The notes under the pieces: generated by a model
Database searches by the model: none
What the model saw: the letters and a program-made list of their open reading frames with translations, nothing else
What the model was told of the DNA's origin: nothing
Assembly (NCBI GenBank): GCA_937921595.1
Contig: CAKZTD010000180.1
Span: 1-37,917 of the forward strand
Length of the DNA stretch: 37,917 bases
Direction of reading: 5' to 3'
DNA from: an uncultured Saprospiraceae bacterium
GTDB taxonomy: Bacteria > Bacteroidota > Bacteroidia > Chitinophagales > Saprospiraceae
Program-made: the position numbers and the translations under genes
Part shown: positions 1 through 7,512 of the stretch, one piece after another
Numbering within the stretch: position 1 is the stretch's first letter
How the letters are laid out: every line of letters starts with the position of its first letter

Positions 1-85
1 CAGCGCTTCGAATCCTATCACTATCACCGCAGGTGATACAACCACTATTCCAAAGGAATCTATCCCTATTTGAGAGCTAAGCGAT
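1..85. other. Window edge, possible gene ends in both directions
   Basis: Two frames stay open to the window edge. On the plus strand, the frame starting at base 2 reads SASNPITITAG... and stops at TGA 71-73, which would be the C-terminus of a convergent gene. On the minus strand, a frame overlapping the 3' end of the YdcF-like gene is open to base 1, with a hydrophobic stretch reading FGIVVVSPAVIVIGFEAL. That could be the start of a downstream membrane protein with a GTG start. Too little sequence is present to choose between them. Confidence 0.2.
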
Positions 86-850
86 TCAAATATATCCCCG
101 TATCCAATAAAATACACAACCCACCCATTCCTTCATCAACATCTCCCATCTCCAAAAACCATCTCGGTTCGGCCAAAGAATAGTATTAGGCGTAAAGCGA
201 ACTCTTTCCCCAATTACATCAGTAGAAAAAGCAGTAAACTCAACACCTTCCTTTTTATAACAAGCTCTTGACCGTCTCATATGAAAACCAGAAGTGATCA
301 ATAAACACTTCGCATTCGGATAATCTTTGTCCAATATGTTTTTTGTAAAAAGTGCATTCTCATGGGTATTTCTAGATTCAGGTTCTAAAATAATATCTTC
401 TTGTTTTACGCCCATCAAAAGTAGATAAGATTCGACTTCTGCCGCCTCACTTCGTTCATCCAAAAGAATACTTCCAGAACCACCCGTCAATAACATTTTT
501 TTAAAAATTCCTTTATGGTATAGTTCTAATGCTTGAGTCAAACGATTTCCTCTTTTCGAAAAATTATAACGATCTCTAGGATATATTTCGAAATTAGAAT
601 ATCCGCCAAGAACAATTCCAACATCATAAGTTTCCAAACTTGCTACAGGTACTACATCCGATTCCCAAGCTTTGATGACCAAGTTGAAAATGAAGTGATT
701 AGAAAAAAAGATAATCATAATCACCGCCAAATTTCTACATCGTTTTTTCCATTTCGCATTTTTACTAAATACAGAATAGAGTAGGAGCCCGACCACCCAA
801 TTGAGTGGAACGATCAAGAAGTAAAGAACTTTTGAAAGAATGAAAAACAT
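86..850 (-). CDS. YdcF/ElyC/SanA-like membrane protein (DUF218)
   Basis: A 254-residue protein of the DUF218 superfamily. Two hydrophobic N-terminal segments (about residues 4-27 and 39-60) anchor it in the inner membrane, and the DUF218 domain follows from about residue 75. The family signature is clear: VGIVLGGYS near residue 77, then LTGGSGS, then SRNTHENA and the LLITSGFHMRRS segment. DUF218 proteins such as SanA and ElyC are linked to envelope integrity and peptidoglycan precursor handling, but their chemistry is not settled, so no reaction is assigned. It lies 24 bases downstream of the rhomboid gene on the same strand and may be cotranscribed with it. The ATG lies directly before a good membrane anchor, which supports the start. 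Family call is secure, function is not. Confidence 0.8.
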   Translation of the reverse strand: MFFILSKVLYFLIVPLNWVVGLLLYSVFSKNAKWKKRCRNLAVIMIIFFSNHFIFNLVIKAWESDVVPVASLETYDVGIVLGGYSNFEIYPRDRYNFSKRGNRLTQALELYHKGIFKKMLLTGGSGSILLDERSEAAEVESYLLLMGVKQEDIILEPESRNTHENALFTKNILDKDYPNAKCLLITSGFHMRRSRACYKKEGVEFTAFSTDVIGERVRFTPNTILWPNRDGFWRWEMLMKEWVGCVFYWIRGYI

Positions 851-874
851 TTAAATATTTATGATTATTTTATT

Positions 875-1522
875 TTAAAAATTAGGCATACTTGGTGACA
901 TCAGTTTTGTAAAAAATAAATCCACCATATGCGGAGCAAAAATGAAAAACATCACTAATGTAAAAATAAAACCAAAAACAGCTCCCCAAAAGTGGGCATT
1001 ATGTCCAATGTTATCTCCACCTTTTTTATCCATATAGGAAGAGTAAATTAGATAGGCAACAGCCATCACTATACCTGGCAAAGGAGGAAAGATAAACCAT
1101 CCCCAAGGGTCGAATATGATAAAAGCAAAGACGATAGCTGACGTTCCGCCGGAAGCTCCTAATGCTGAATAATATTGATTGTCTTTATGTTTGATATATT
1201 GAGGAATACTTGATATAATGATTGCTCCAAAGTATAACACGAGGAAGATGATTCTTCCGTTTGTTGCTCCAAATAAAGCCTCACTCATAAATGCTTTTTC
1301 TACCATTTCACCAAACACATATAAGACATACATATTGATGATCAAATGTTTCATGTCTCCATGCAAAAAACCATGTGTCAAAAAACGATAAAATTCTCCA
1401 TTTTGTTTGACTGTAACTGGATGAAAAATTAGCTTCTGTTTCATCGTTTGATTCGAAAAAGCCTGAAATGAAATAATCGCTGTCATTATGACAATGATTA
1501 AAGTTAAGGTGATGCTACCCAT
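875..1522 (-). CDS. Rhomboid family intramembrane serine protease
   Basis: A 215-residue polytopic membrane protein with about six hydrophobic segments. Catalytic features are visible: the GxSG motif as GASGG with the nucleophile at about Ser124, and the partner histidine at about His177 in AHFWGAVFG on the last long helix. The conserved HGFLHGDMKHLIINM segment of the L1/TM2 region sits at about residues 50-64. Rhomboids cleave substrates within the membrane, but the substrate here cannot be predicted. The length matches compact bacterial rhomboids with the basic six-helix core. The gene lies between rlmH (78 bases upstream) and the DUF218 gene (24 bases downstream), all on the minus strand. 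The catalytic pair appears intact, so an active protease is expected. Confidence 0.88.
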   Translation of the reverse strand: MGSITLTLIIVIMTAIISFQAFSNQTMKQKLIFHPVTVKQNGEFYRFLTHGFLHGDMKHLIINMYVLYVFGEMVEKAFMSEALFGATNGRIIFLVLYFGAIIISSIPQYIKHKDNQYYSALGASGGTSAIVFAFIIFDPWGWFIFPPLPGIVMAVAYLIYSSYMDKKGGDNIGHNAHFWGAVFGFIFTLVMFFIFAPHMVDLFFTKLMSPSMPNF

Positions 1523-1600
1523 TGTGTTTATGTTTTTTTCAATAAAAAATTATCAATCTCTTTTATTCCGTTTTATTAACGTGTTCCTCTGCTAATTTGA

Positions 1601-2074
1601 TCATTTATTATGATAAGGTTCTCCCTTCAAAATCGTCATCCCTCGATACAATTGTTCGATAAAAAACAATCTAATCATTTGGTGAGAGAAAGTCATTTTC
1701 GATAAAGAAATTTTAGCATTAGCTCGTTTGTATATCTCCTCAGAAAACCCAAAAGCACCTCCGATCTGAAAGACCAATCGCTTTTTGGAAGACAGCAATT
1801 GTTGTTCTAAATAATTGGCAAACTGAACAGAACCAAAAGATTTTCCATTTTCGTCTAGTAATATTAAAAGGTCATCATCCTTCAGTTTTTTTAAAATCAA
1901 TGCACCTTCTTTTTTCTTTAATTCCACTGGAGATAAGCTTTTAGCATTTTTCACATCCGCAATCACCTCTACATTTAATGGTAAATACCGTTTCAATCGC
2001 TTTTCATAAATAGCCATCCCTTCATCGAGATATGCAAAGGCCGTTTTACCAATCATCCAGAGTTCTACTTTCAT
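1601..2074 (-). CDS. rlmH: 23S rRNA (pseudouridine1915-N3)-methyltransferase RlmH
   Basis: A 157-residue SPOUT-class methyltransferase that modifies pseudouridine 1915 in helix 69 of 23S rRNA, using S-adenosylmethionine on the assembled ribosome. The full length matches the family (about 155-160 residues). The N-terminus begins MKVELWMIGKT, the trefoil-knot SAM loop is QIGGAFGFSEE at about residues 102-112, and the C-terminal signature SKMTFSHQMIRL...EQLYRG...GEPYHNK is complete. It is transcribed away from the SixA-like gene, sharing a 115-base intergenic region that contains degenerate AATGAGYGAATG words. The ATG at the RlmH N-terminus is unambiguous. Confidence 0.97.
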   Translation of the reverse strand: MKVELWMIGKTAFAYLDEGMAIYEKRLKRYLPLNVEVIADVKNAKSLSPVELKKKEGALILKKLKDDDLLILLDENGKSFGSVQFANYLEQQLLSSKKRLVFQIGGAFGFSEEIYKRANAKISLSKMTFSHQMIRLFFIEQLYRGMTILKGEPYHNK

Positions 2075-2123
2075 ATGGACAATGATAATTTAATTTTATG
2101 AAAATCAGAAAATTTACTCCTAT

Positions 2124-2174
2124 ATTCGCTCATTCAGTAGATGAAAATTAATTTCTGCATTCATTCTCTCATTA
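2124..2174. repeat. AATGAGYGAATG repeat, copy between rlmH and sixA-like gene
   Basis: Two variants of a 12-base word occur here in the same orientation, both written as reverse complements on the plus strand: ATTCGCTCATT at 2124-2134 and CATTCTCTCATT at 2163-2174. Related words occur at 6211-6269 and 10571-10676. The segment TTCTGCATTCATTCTCTCATT also resembles TTCTTGCATTCACTCATTC at the far end of the third copy. Whether this is a relic of a dispersed element or a protein-binding array is not known. Confidence 0.4.
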
Positions 2175-2189
2175 TTAAAAAGAGTATTC

Positions 2190-2684
2190 ATGAAAACCGT
2201 TTTTTTTATCAGACATGCTAAATCGAGCTGGGAAGATATGTCTTTAGGTGATAAACAGCGACCATTAAATCAAAGAGGAAAGCGTGATGCTCCTTTTATG
2301 GCAAAAATGTTGAAAGGTTTAGGAACAAAAGTGGACGCTATCGTTACTAGTTCTGCCAATAGAGCGAATACAACGGCTAACTTTTTTGCAGTAGAATTTG
2401 AGATTCCGAAAGAAGATATGATCGTAAGGGATGAAATCTATGAAGCTTATACAGAGGATGTTCTTAGTGTTTTAAAAAGTTTAGACGATCATTTTGAAAC
2501 AGTATTAATATTTGGACACAATCCTACATTTACGAGTTTAGCGAATATGTACTCCAAAGATTATATACCCAATGTACCAACTTGTGGAATCGTTAAAATT
2601 GAATCAGAAGCGACTAATTGGGCATCTTTTAAAGTTGATAATTCAGTAAGAACAGCTTTTTATTACCCTAAGCAATACCTTTAA
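2190..2684 (+). CDS. SixA-like histidine phosphatase
   Basis: A 164-residue histidine-phosphatase (phosphoglycerate-mutase superfamily) protein of the SixA branch. The catalytic RHAKSSW motif (RHG-type) begins at residue 8, so His9 is the expected phospho-acceptor. VTSSANRANTTA supplies the second arginine, and FGHNPTF at about residue 111 supplies the second catalytic histidine. E. coli SixA acts on phosphohistidine proteins such as NPr/PtsO, but small relatives in Bacteroidota have no established target, so the substrate is open. The stop codon overlaps the next start as TAATG, which implies translational coupling to the DUF4296 lipoprotein. Fold and catalytic residues are secure. Confidence 0.9.
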   Translation: MKTVFFIRHAKSSWEDMSLGDKQRPLNQRGKRDAPFMAKMLKGLGTKVDAIVTSSANRANTTANFFAVEFEIPKEDMIVRDEIYEAYTEDVLSVLKSLDDHFETVLIFGHNPTFTSLANMYSKDYIPNVPTCGIVKIESEATNWASFKVDNSVRTAFYYPKQYL

Positions 2685-3070
2685 TGAATAAAAGAACATT
2701 TCCAATCATCCTATCATTTGCCTTGGTTATTTTGGCTTGTCAGCCTAAATCAGAACCTTTGCTTATTCCTTCAGATGATTTGATCAAAGCCTTGGCAGAT
2801 GTCCATATTGCCGAAGGAGCGTTATTGAGTATCCGGCCAGTTGTTAAAGACAGTATAAGAGATCTTTATTATAGCCAAATTTATGAGATTCATGGGATCA
2901 CTCCTGAGTCTTTCGAACATGATATTGGTCTTTTAAAGTTGAACCCAAAATTGATGGAAAAGGTATACGAAAAGGTCATGGAAGAACTAAACAATAGAGA
3001 GGATAAAAGGAAAGAAAAGAAAGATAAAGACAAGAAAAAAGAAGAAGAAAAACCCAAAATAAAAAAGTAA
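2684..3070 (+). CDS. DUF4296 domain lipoprotein
   Basis: A 128-residue predicted lipoprotein. Residues 1-19 form a signal peptide ending in the lipobox LACQ (Cys19). The DUF4296 body follows at about residues 28-105, with the family-like segment LADVHIAEGAL and a helical region around YSQIYEIHGITPESFEHD. The last 25 or so residues are a highly charged lysine/glutamate tail that is probably unstructured. DUF4296 is a Bacteroidota family without known function. Its start overlaps the stop of the SixA-like gene by one base, so the two are one transcription unit. The hairpin at its stop codon suggests the unit ends here. Confidence 0.82.
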   Translation: MNKRTFPIILSFALVILACQPKSEPLLIPSDDLIKALADVHIAEGALLSIRPVVKDSIRDLYYSQIYEIHGITPESFEHDIGLLKLNPKLMEKVYEKVMEELNNREDKRKEKKDKDKKKEEEKPKIKK

Positions 3071-3096
3071 AGTCTTCAAAGGGAATGAGGACTTTA
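3068..3096 (+). terminator. Hairpin at the end of the sixA-like/DUF4296 unit
   Basis: TAAAGTCTTC (3068-3077) pairs with GAGGACTTTA (3087-3096), ten base pairs including one G.U pair, with a nine-base loop. It overlaps the stop codon of the DUF4296 gene and is followed by the short T-rich stretch CTTTGACTT. The T tract is poor for a classical intrinsic terminator. Confidence 0.5.
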
Positions 3097-3331
3097 CTTT
3101 GACTTATGAGAGAATAATTAAAAGGCTTCACAAATATATGAACTTTGAACATCTAATATAGATGGGAAATGACAAAATTGGTAAAATATGTAATAGAATA
3201 GTGAATATATTGAGTATAAATGAAATCACTTATTTATAAGTATATTGTTATCAGATGAATTCCCGTTTTTTTTTATTAAAAACTTAACCTTAAATTAATA
3301 TAGTCTAGTAGCTAATGATGGTAATGCCCCA

Positions 3332-3339
3332 TAGCTTTG
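3332..3339 (+). promoter_or_regulatory. -7 promoter element before the two-component pair
   Basis: TAGCTTTG matches the Bacteroidota -7 consensus TAnnTTTG and ends 16 bases before the response-regulator ATG. No good TTTG lies 19 bases upstream, so the -33 element is weak or replaced by an activator site. CTTAACCTTAAATTAA, about 50 bases upstream, contains two direct TTAAC/TTAAA-type words that could be an activator site, but this is inference. The rest of the 3097-3355 gap shows nothing else I can support. Confidence 0.4.
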
Positions 3340-3355
3340 TAGCAAAATAACTAAA

Positions 3356-4042
3356 ATGGAAACCTCAAATTTTAAGATATTAGTGGTCGATGATGAGTCT
3401 GATATATTGGATTTTATAAGTTATAACCTCAAAAAAGAAGGTTTTCAAGTCCAAACTTCAGAAAATGGCAAAGAAGCACTTGATGTTATTAATACTTTTG
3501 GACCTGATTTGATTTTGCTTGACATCATGATGCCGGAGATGGATGGAGTAGAATTTTGTAGACAATTACGAACTAAAAGCCAATTTGATTCCACAATAGT
3601 AGCTTTTTTAACTGCGCGGAATGAAGATTTTACTCAAATTTCAGCGCTCGAAGTTGGTGGAGATGATTTTATAAATAAACCCATTCGCCCAAGAGTTTTA
3701 CTTAGTCGGATTAAAGCTCTTCTTAGACGATCTCCTAAAAATTTAGAAAGTGGTGACAATATCATTGAGATTGGAGATATCATTATTGATAAAGAAAAGG
3801 TGCTCGTTATCAAAGAAGATACAAAAATTGAATTGGCTAAAAAGGAATTTGAACTTTTGAATTTGCTAGTTTCGAAACCTGGAAAAGTATTTACCAGAGA
3901 AGAGATATTCAATAAAATTTGGGGAACAGATGTAATTGTTGGAAACCGAACTATTGATGTTCATATTCGAAAACTTCGTGAAAAAATTGGTGACGATTAT
4001 ATCAAAACCGCTAAAGGTATTGGCTATAAATTTGAGTTTTAA
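3356..4042 (+). CDS. PhoB/OmpR-type response regulator
   Basis: A 228-residue two-domain response regulator. The receiver domain (about residues 6-122) has the acidic pair in VVDDES (Asp12-Asp13), the phospho-acceptor Asp56 in LILLDIMMP, Thr in FLTARNE and the conserved Lys in NKPI. A winged-helix OmpR/PhoB DNA-binding domain covers about residues 130-228, with the recognition-helix region VGNRTIDVHIRKLREKIG and the C-terminal wing IKTAKGIGYKF. It is translationally coupled to the histidine kinase through a one-base TAATG overlap. The pair resembles PhoB/PhoR, but no phosphate gene is nearby, so phosphate sensing is unproven. Confidence 0.93.
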   Translation: METSNFKILVVDDESDILDFISYNLKKEGFQVQTSENGKEALDVINTFGPDLILLDIMMPEMDGVEFCRQLRTKSQFDSTIVAFLTARNEDFTQISALEVGGDDFINKPIRPRVLLSRIKALLRRSPKNLESGDNIIEIGDIIIDKEKVLVIKEDTKIELAKKEFELLNLLVSKPGKVFTREEIFNKIWGTDVIVGNRTIDVHIRKLREKIGDDYIKTAKGIGYKFEF

Positions 4043-5091
4043 TGATTAAAAATGTAACACCAAAAGAACTCGCATTATATTCCTCTCTTTCTATAGGAGC
4101 AATCGTAGCAGTATTGGCTACCTTGGGTTTATTACTCAATTTCGTTGAAGCAGCATGGTATCATATTCTCATCATGACTTTGTTTACCTCAATCGGAGCT
4201 TATTTTATCATTACTAATGCATTGAAGAGATACATTTATCGTAAAATCAAATTGATTTACAAAAGTATTCATTCAATGAAACGTTCAAAAACAGATAAGC
4301 ATGCTATCGATTTGAATAGTGATATTATTGGTGAAGTAGAACAAGAAGTTTCTGACTGGGCAGATTCTCAAGCTAAGGAAATAGAAAGCCTAAAATCTAT
4401 GGAGCAATATCGGCGCAACTTTATGGGCGATATTTCTCATGAACTTAAAACTCCGATTTTTAGTATCCAAGGTTATTTACATACACTTCTAGATGGTGCT
4501 TTATATGATGAGAATATCAATATGGACTACATCCGAAAAGCAGCAAAAAATGTTGACCGTCTTCAAACCATCGTAGAAGATTTAGAAGAGATTTCAAGAT
4601 TAGAATCGGGGAAACTGATGCTTGACATTCGAACTTTCGATCTTAAAAAATTATGCGAGGATGTTTTCGAAGAGTTAGAATTGATGGCTCAACAAAAGAA
4701 GATTTCACTAAATTTTAAAGAGGGTGCAGATCAGACGTTTAAAGTCGATGCAGATAGAGACAGTATTCGTCAGGTTTTAGTCAATCTAATTTCGAATTCT
4801 ATCAAGTATGGAAAAGAAGGAGGGAACACTAAGATTTCCATTTATGATATGGCTAATGTCATTCTAGTCGAAGTTGCCGACAATGGAGTAGGGATTGAAG
4901 AAAACCACATTAAGCATCTTTTTGATCGCTTCTATCGAGTAGATAAAAGTCGTTCCAGAATTCAAGGAGGTTCAGGTCTAGGACTTTCTATCGTCAAACA
5001 CATCATTGAAGCTCATCAACAAACGGTCAATGTTCGAAGTACCAAAGATAGGGGCTCTACATTCGGTTTTACCTTAGAAAAAACCAAGTAA
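4042..5091 (+). CDS. Sensor histidine kinase, PhoR-like
   Basis: A 349-residue membrane histidine kinase paired with the upstream response regulator. Two hydrophobic segments (about residues 13-34 and 41-60) leave almost no periplasmic loop, so sensing is likely within the membrane or through a partner. A short linker leads to the HisKA domain with DISHELKTP (phospho-acceptor His133). The HATPase domain carries the N box VNLISNSIKYG, the G1 box DNGVGI, the F box region FDRFYRVDKSRS and the G2 box GGSGLGLSIV, so it should be active. Small sensor loops are common in PhoR-type kinases that work with a transporter complex. None is encoded here. Confidence 0.93.
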   Translation: MIKNVTPKELALYSSLSIGAIVAVLATLGLLLNFVEAAWYHILIMTLFTSIGAYFIITNALKRYIYRKIKLIYKSIHSMKRSKTDKHAIDLNSDIIGEVEQEVSDWADSQAKEIESLKSMEQYRRNFMGDISHELKTPIFSIQGYLHTLLDGALYDENINMDYIRKAAKNVDRLQTIVEDLEEISRLESGKLMLDIRTFDLKKLCEDVFEELELMAQQKKISLNFKEGADQTFKVDADRDSIRQVLVNLISNSIKYGKEGGNTKISIYDMANVILVEVADNGVGIEENHIKHLFDRFYRVDKSRSRIQGGSGLGLSIVKHIIEAHQQTVNVRSTKDRGSTFGFTLEKTK

Positions 5092-5151
5092 TAATTTTTT
5101 AATACTTCATTTATTACACTCAAGACCTCTTCGTCTTTCTTTGTAGATAGT

Positions 5152-5538
5152 TTATTGAATATCCGAATTGTTGAATATAAATAAACACTTTTTAATCTTA
5201 AGTTCATCACTACTTCCATCATTATTTTCGATCCAATTAACCCTATTACTGATATCTTTCTGAAGCGTTAAACTATCTCCGGGGATAATGATTTCTATCT
5301 CCCCAATAGGGCGGCAAATTAATTCTTCAAATGGCGCTACATATATAGTAGTTTCCTGATTTGGTGTTATAGCAAAACTGTCCTCAATAGCAAATTGATC
5401 ATAATCAATCAATCGAACCTTTACATCATAATCGCTTTCGTTTACTATTACCTGTGAGTATTCATATTTTGGTTCTTCTTTACAACTAAACACTAAGAGT
5501 ACTAATAATAAACTGAATAGAGAGCATGAATTTTTCAT
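5152..5538 (-). CDS. Small predicted lipoprotein, function unknown
   Basis: A 128-residue protein with a lipoprotein signal peptide. The hydrophobic stretch SLLLVLLVFSC ends in a lipobox-like VFSC with Cys at about residue 19. The residues just after the cysteine, KEE, fit the lysine-plus-acidic pattern described as a surface lipoprotein export signal in Bacteroidota, so exposure on the outer surface is possible. The remainder is short, beta-rich and acidic, and I recognise no family. It is convergent with the histidine kinase gene, with 60 bases between their stops. Its start is the ATG directly before the signal peptide. Confidence 0.65.
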   Translation of the reverse strand: MKNSCSLFSLLLVLLVFSCKEEPKYEYSQVIVNESDYDVKVRLIDYDQFAIEDSFAITPNQETTIYVAPFEELICRPIGEIEIIIPGDSLTLQKDISNRVNWIENNDGSSDELKIKKCLFIFNNSDIQ

Positions 5539-5711
5539 ATCGATATTTTTCGTCTTTGCTAATTTTGTCTTTTTGATGTAGATAAAGTATTATTAAATAT
5601 ACATATTATAACTAACTATCTACATACTTGGTTCTTATAAAAAAACTAAGATCTTCTGGTGTTTCCATTCCTACAATTTTTAATTATTAATTCCTTTTGC
5701 CACCTTTGTAA

Positions 5712-5806
5712 GTGACGGGATACAATCAGGTATTGAGAACCTGTTAAATCGGGGACCAGGACGATTCCATAGAATTATATAAATTTTAAATTCAAATCTA
5801 AAAATA
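5712..5806 (+). ncRNA. Structured 5' leader of the osmC-metZ-metX cluster, class unknown
   Basis: About 95 bases before the OsmC-like ATG contain compact pairing potential. GGGAT (5717-5721) can pair with ATTCC (5764-5768, one G.U). CAGGT (5727-5731) pairs with ACCTG (5739-5743) around a seven-base ATTGAGA loop. TCG (5749-5751) pairs with CGA (5762-5764) around GGGACCAGGA; AATCG/CGATT is the longer alternative to the outer stem. The sequence is G-rich against an AT-rich background. CACCTTTG at 5701-5708 is one mismatch from the -7 consensus TAnnTTTG and would place the transcript start near 5713. I find none of the core motifs I know for SAM-I, SAM-II, cobalamin, TPP or FMN riboswitches. A ligand- or methionine-responsive leader is inferred from the genes it precedes. 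Confidence 0.5.
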
Positions 5807-6205
5807 ATGAAAGTAACCTTAGAGACAACCGACAGTTTGCAGCATTACAAAGCAACCAATGAAGCAGGTCATGAAGTATTGCTAAGCGGAGATGGAACTG
5901 CTGCAGGTCCAATGAACACCGTTTTAATGGCAATCGGAGGATGCAGTACTATTGACATTGTAATGATTTTAGAAAAAATGAGACAAGACATCAAAGATGT
6001 AAAAGTTCAAATCGAAGGTACCCGACAGGAAGAGATCCCTAGAGTTTTTACCGGGATTCATATGCACTATCAACTATTTGGTAAAATAAAAGATAAAAAA
6101 GCGGAGCAAGCTGTGGCACTTTCTATCGAAAAATATTGTTCTGTCTCTAAAATGCTAGAAAAGGCAGCGACAGTTACGACCAGTTATGAGATTATTGAAG
6201 TTTAA
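5807..6205 (+). CDS. OsmC/Ohr family protein
   Basis: A 132-residue OsmC-like protein. Both family cysteines are present: Cys46 in the helix segment AIGGCSTID and Cys111 in IEKYCSVSKML. This is the arrangement used by OsmC and Ohr enzymes to reduce organic hydroperoxides with a thiol partner. The length matches the short YhfA-type branch better than Ohr proper. It is the first gene behind the structured leader and stands 136 bases before metZ, so it may be cotranscribed with the methionine genes. A role in sulfur or thiol stress handling is then plausible but not shown. Confidence 0.88.
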   Translation: MKVTLETTDSLQHYKATNEAGHEVLLSGDGTAAGPMNTVLMAIGGCSTIDIVMILEKMRQDIKDVKVQIEGTRQEEIPRVFTGIHMHYQLFGKIKDKKAEQAVALSIEKYCSVSKMLEKAATVTTSYEIIEV

Positions 6206-6210
6206 GAAAA

Positions 6211-6269
6211 GAATGAGTGAATTGGAAAATGAGTAAATAACCTCCAAGATGTAAAGAACAAACTTAGGC
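6211..6269 (+). repeat. AATGAGYGAATG repeat, copy between osmC-like gene and metZ
   Basis: GAATGAGTGAATT at 6211-6223 is followed by a block from 6227 to 6269 that begins AAATGAG and contains CCTCCAAGATGTAA and AACAAACTTAGGC. That block aligns with 10571-10621, which shares AAATGAG, ATACC, CAA-ATGTAA and AACAAACTTTAG-C. The alignment over more than 40 bases is too good for AT-rich chance similarity. It fills the osmC-metZ gap. Confidence 0.5.
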
Positions 6270-6341
6270 AAATCATCATGATTGTTTTATCTAACAAAAT
6301 TATCAGAAAAATGTATCGCAATCTCCCTAAATATTTTCAAT

Positions 6342-7502
6342 ATGAAATTTGAAACAAAAGCAATCCGAACCCAAACTGAACGCAGTCAACACCAAGAACA
6401 TAGTAGTCCAATATTTCCAACTTCTTCCTTTGTCTTTAAAGATGTAGAAGAGATGCAAAATGTTTTTGCAGGAGAAAAAGAAGGGAATATTTATAGTCGA
6501 TTTTCAAACCCAACTGTTCGAGAATTTGAAGATAAAATAGCTATACTCGAAGGTGTCGAAAGAGCTATGGCAACGGCTACTGGAATGGCTGCCGTCTTTG
6601 CGAGTTTTTTAGCTTTTCTAAAACAAGGGGATCATGTAATAGCATCGAGAGCTGTCTTTGGTTCTTCCTTTCAAATTCTTTCTCAAACCTTACCAGAATA
6701 TGGGATTGAATGTACCTATGTTGATCCACTTGATCTCGACTCCTGGGATGCTGCTGTTCAGAAAAATACGAAAATGCTTTTTTTAGAAACTCCTTCAAAT
6801 CCAGGGCTTGTCATCATCGACCTTGAAAAAGCGGGAGCATTTTCTAAGAAACATAATCTATTATTCAATGTAGATAATTGCTTTGCTACACCTTACCTTC
6901 AAAATCCTGCAGCCTTTGGCGCAGATATAATTACGCATTCAGCAACCAAGTTTATCGATGGTCAAGGAAGGGTTTTGGGTGGAGTGGTGGCAGGAAAAAA
7001 AGAAATCGTAGATAAGGTGCTTTTATTTATTCGTCGAACCGGAGGAAGCTTATCTCCATTCAATGCCTGGATACTTTCTAAAAGTTTGGAAACCTTAGCC
7101 GTACGGATGGATCGTCATTGCGACAATGCCCAAAATCTTGCAAACTACCTAGAAAAACATCCAAAGGTTTTGAAAGTCAATTATCCCTTTTTATCATCGC
7201 ACCTACAATATGAAATCGCTAAAAAACAAATGCGAAAAGGTGGTGGGATTGTGACTTTTGAAATAGAAGGAGGATTAGATCGAGGCATTCAATTTTTGGA
7301 TAATCTCGAAATGTTATCCTTAACAGCAAACCTTGGAGATTCCAGATCAATTGCTTCTCATCCGGCTTCAACAACTCATTTGAGAGTACCGCCTGAGGAA
7401 CGAAAAAAGGTAGGGATCACAGATGGGCTGATTCGGATTTCGGTAGGACTTGAACACATTGACGATATCATAAATGACATTAGTAAAGCATTAGAATCTT
7501 AG
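6342..7502 (+). CDS. metZ: O-succinylhomoserine/O-acetylhomoserine sulfhydrylase
   Basis: A 386-residue PLP enzyme of the Cys/Met metabolism family. The PLP lysine is about Lys203 in HSATKFIDGQG, the phosphate-binding YSRFSNPT segment starts at residue 51, ETPSNP lies at about 149-154, and the C-terminal SIASHPASTTH arginine-loop region is complete. The enzyme joins activated homoserine with sulfide to make homocysteine. I start at the ATG at 6342 (MKFETKAIRTQ), the usual family N-terminus. The in-frame ATG at 6282 adds 20 residues that do not resemble the family. Ten bases separate its stop from the MetX-like gene, which would make its substrate. MetZ, MetB and MetC are hard to separate by sequence, and the direct-sulfhydrylation call rests partly on this context. 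Confidence 0.85.
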   Translation: MKFETKAIRTQTERSQHQEHSSPIFPTSSFVFKDVEEMQNVFAGEKEGNIYSRFSNPTVREFEDKIAILEGVERAMATATGMAAVFASFLAFLKQGDHVIASRAVFGSSFQILSQTLPEYGIECTYVDPLDLDSWDAAVQKNTKMLFLETPSNPGLVIIDLEKAGAFSKKHNLLFNVDNCFATPYLQNPAAFGADIITHSATKFIDGQGRVLGGVVAGKKEIVDKVLLFIRRTGGSLSPFNAWILSKSLETLAVRMDRHCDNAQNLANYLEKHPKVLKVNYPFLSSHLQYEIAKKQMRKGGGIVTFEIEGGLDRGIQFLDNLEMLSLTANLGDSRSIASHPASTTHLRVPPEERKKVGITDGLIRISVGLEHIDDIINDISKALES

Positions 7503-7512
7503 TACATTATAC

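Noticed and set aside
1-30. tRNA 3' end suggested by CTTCGAATCC
   Set aside because: The flanking bases cannot form the T stem and there is no acceptor pairing in the visible sequence.
533-784. Plus-strand frame inside the YdcF-like gene
   Set aside because: It lies wholly antisense to a confidently identified gene and its translation has no family features.
5712-5806. Naming the met leader a SAM-I or SAM-II riboswitch
   Set aside because: The SAM-I core (GAGGGA...GGC) and the SAM-II pseudoknot segment (GCTAAA) are not present, so naming a class would go beyond the sequence.
6282-6341. Extended N-terminus for metZ from the ATG at 6282
   Set aside because: The 20 added residues do not resemble the family, and the ATG at 6342 gives the standard N-terminus MKFETKAIRTQ.
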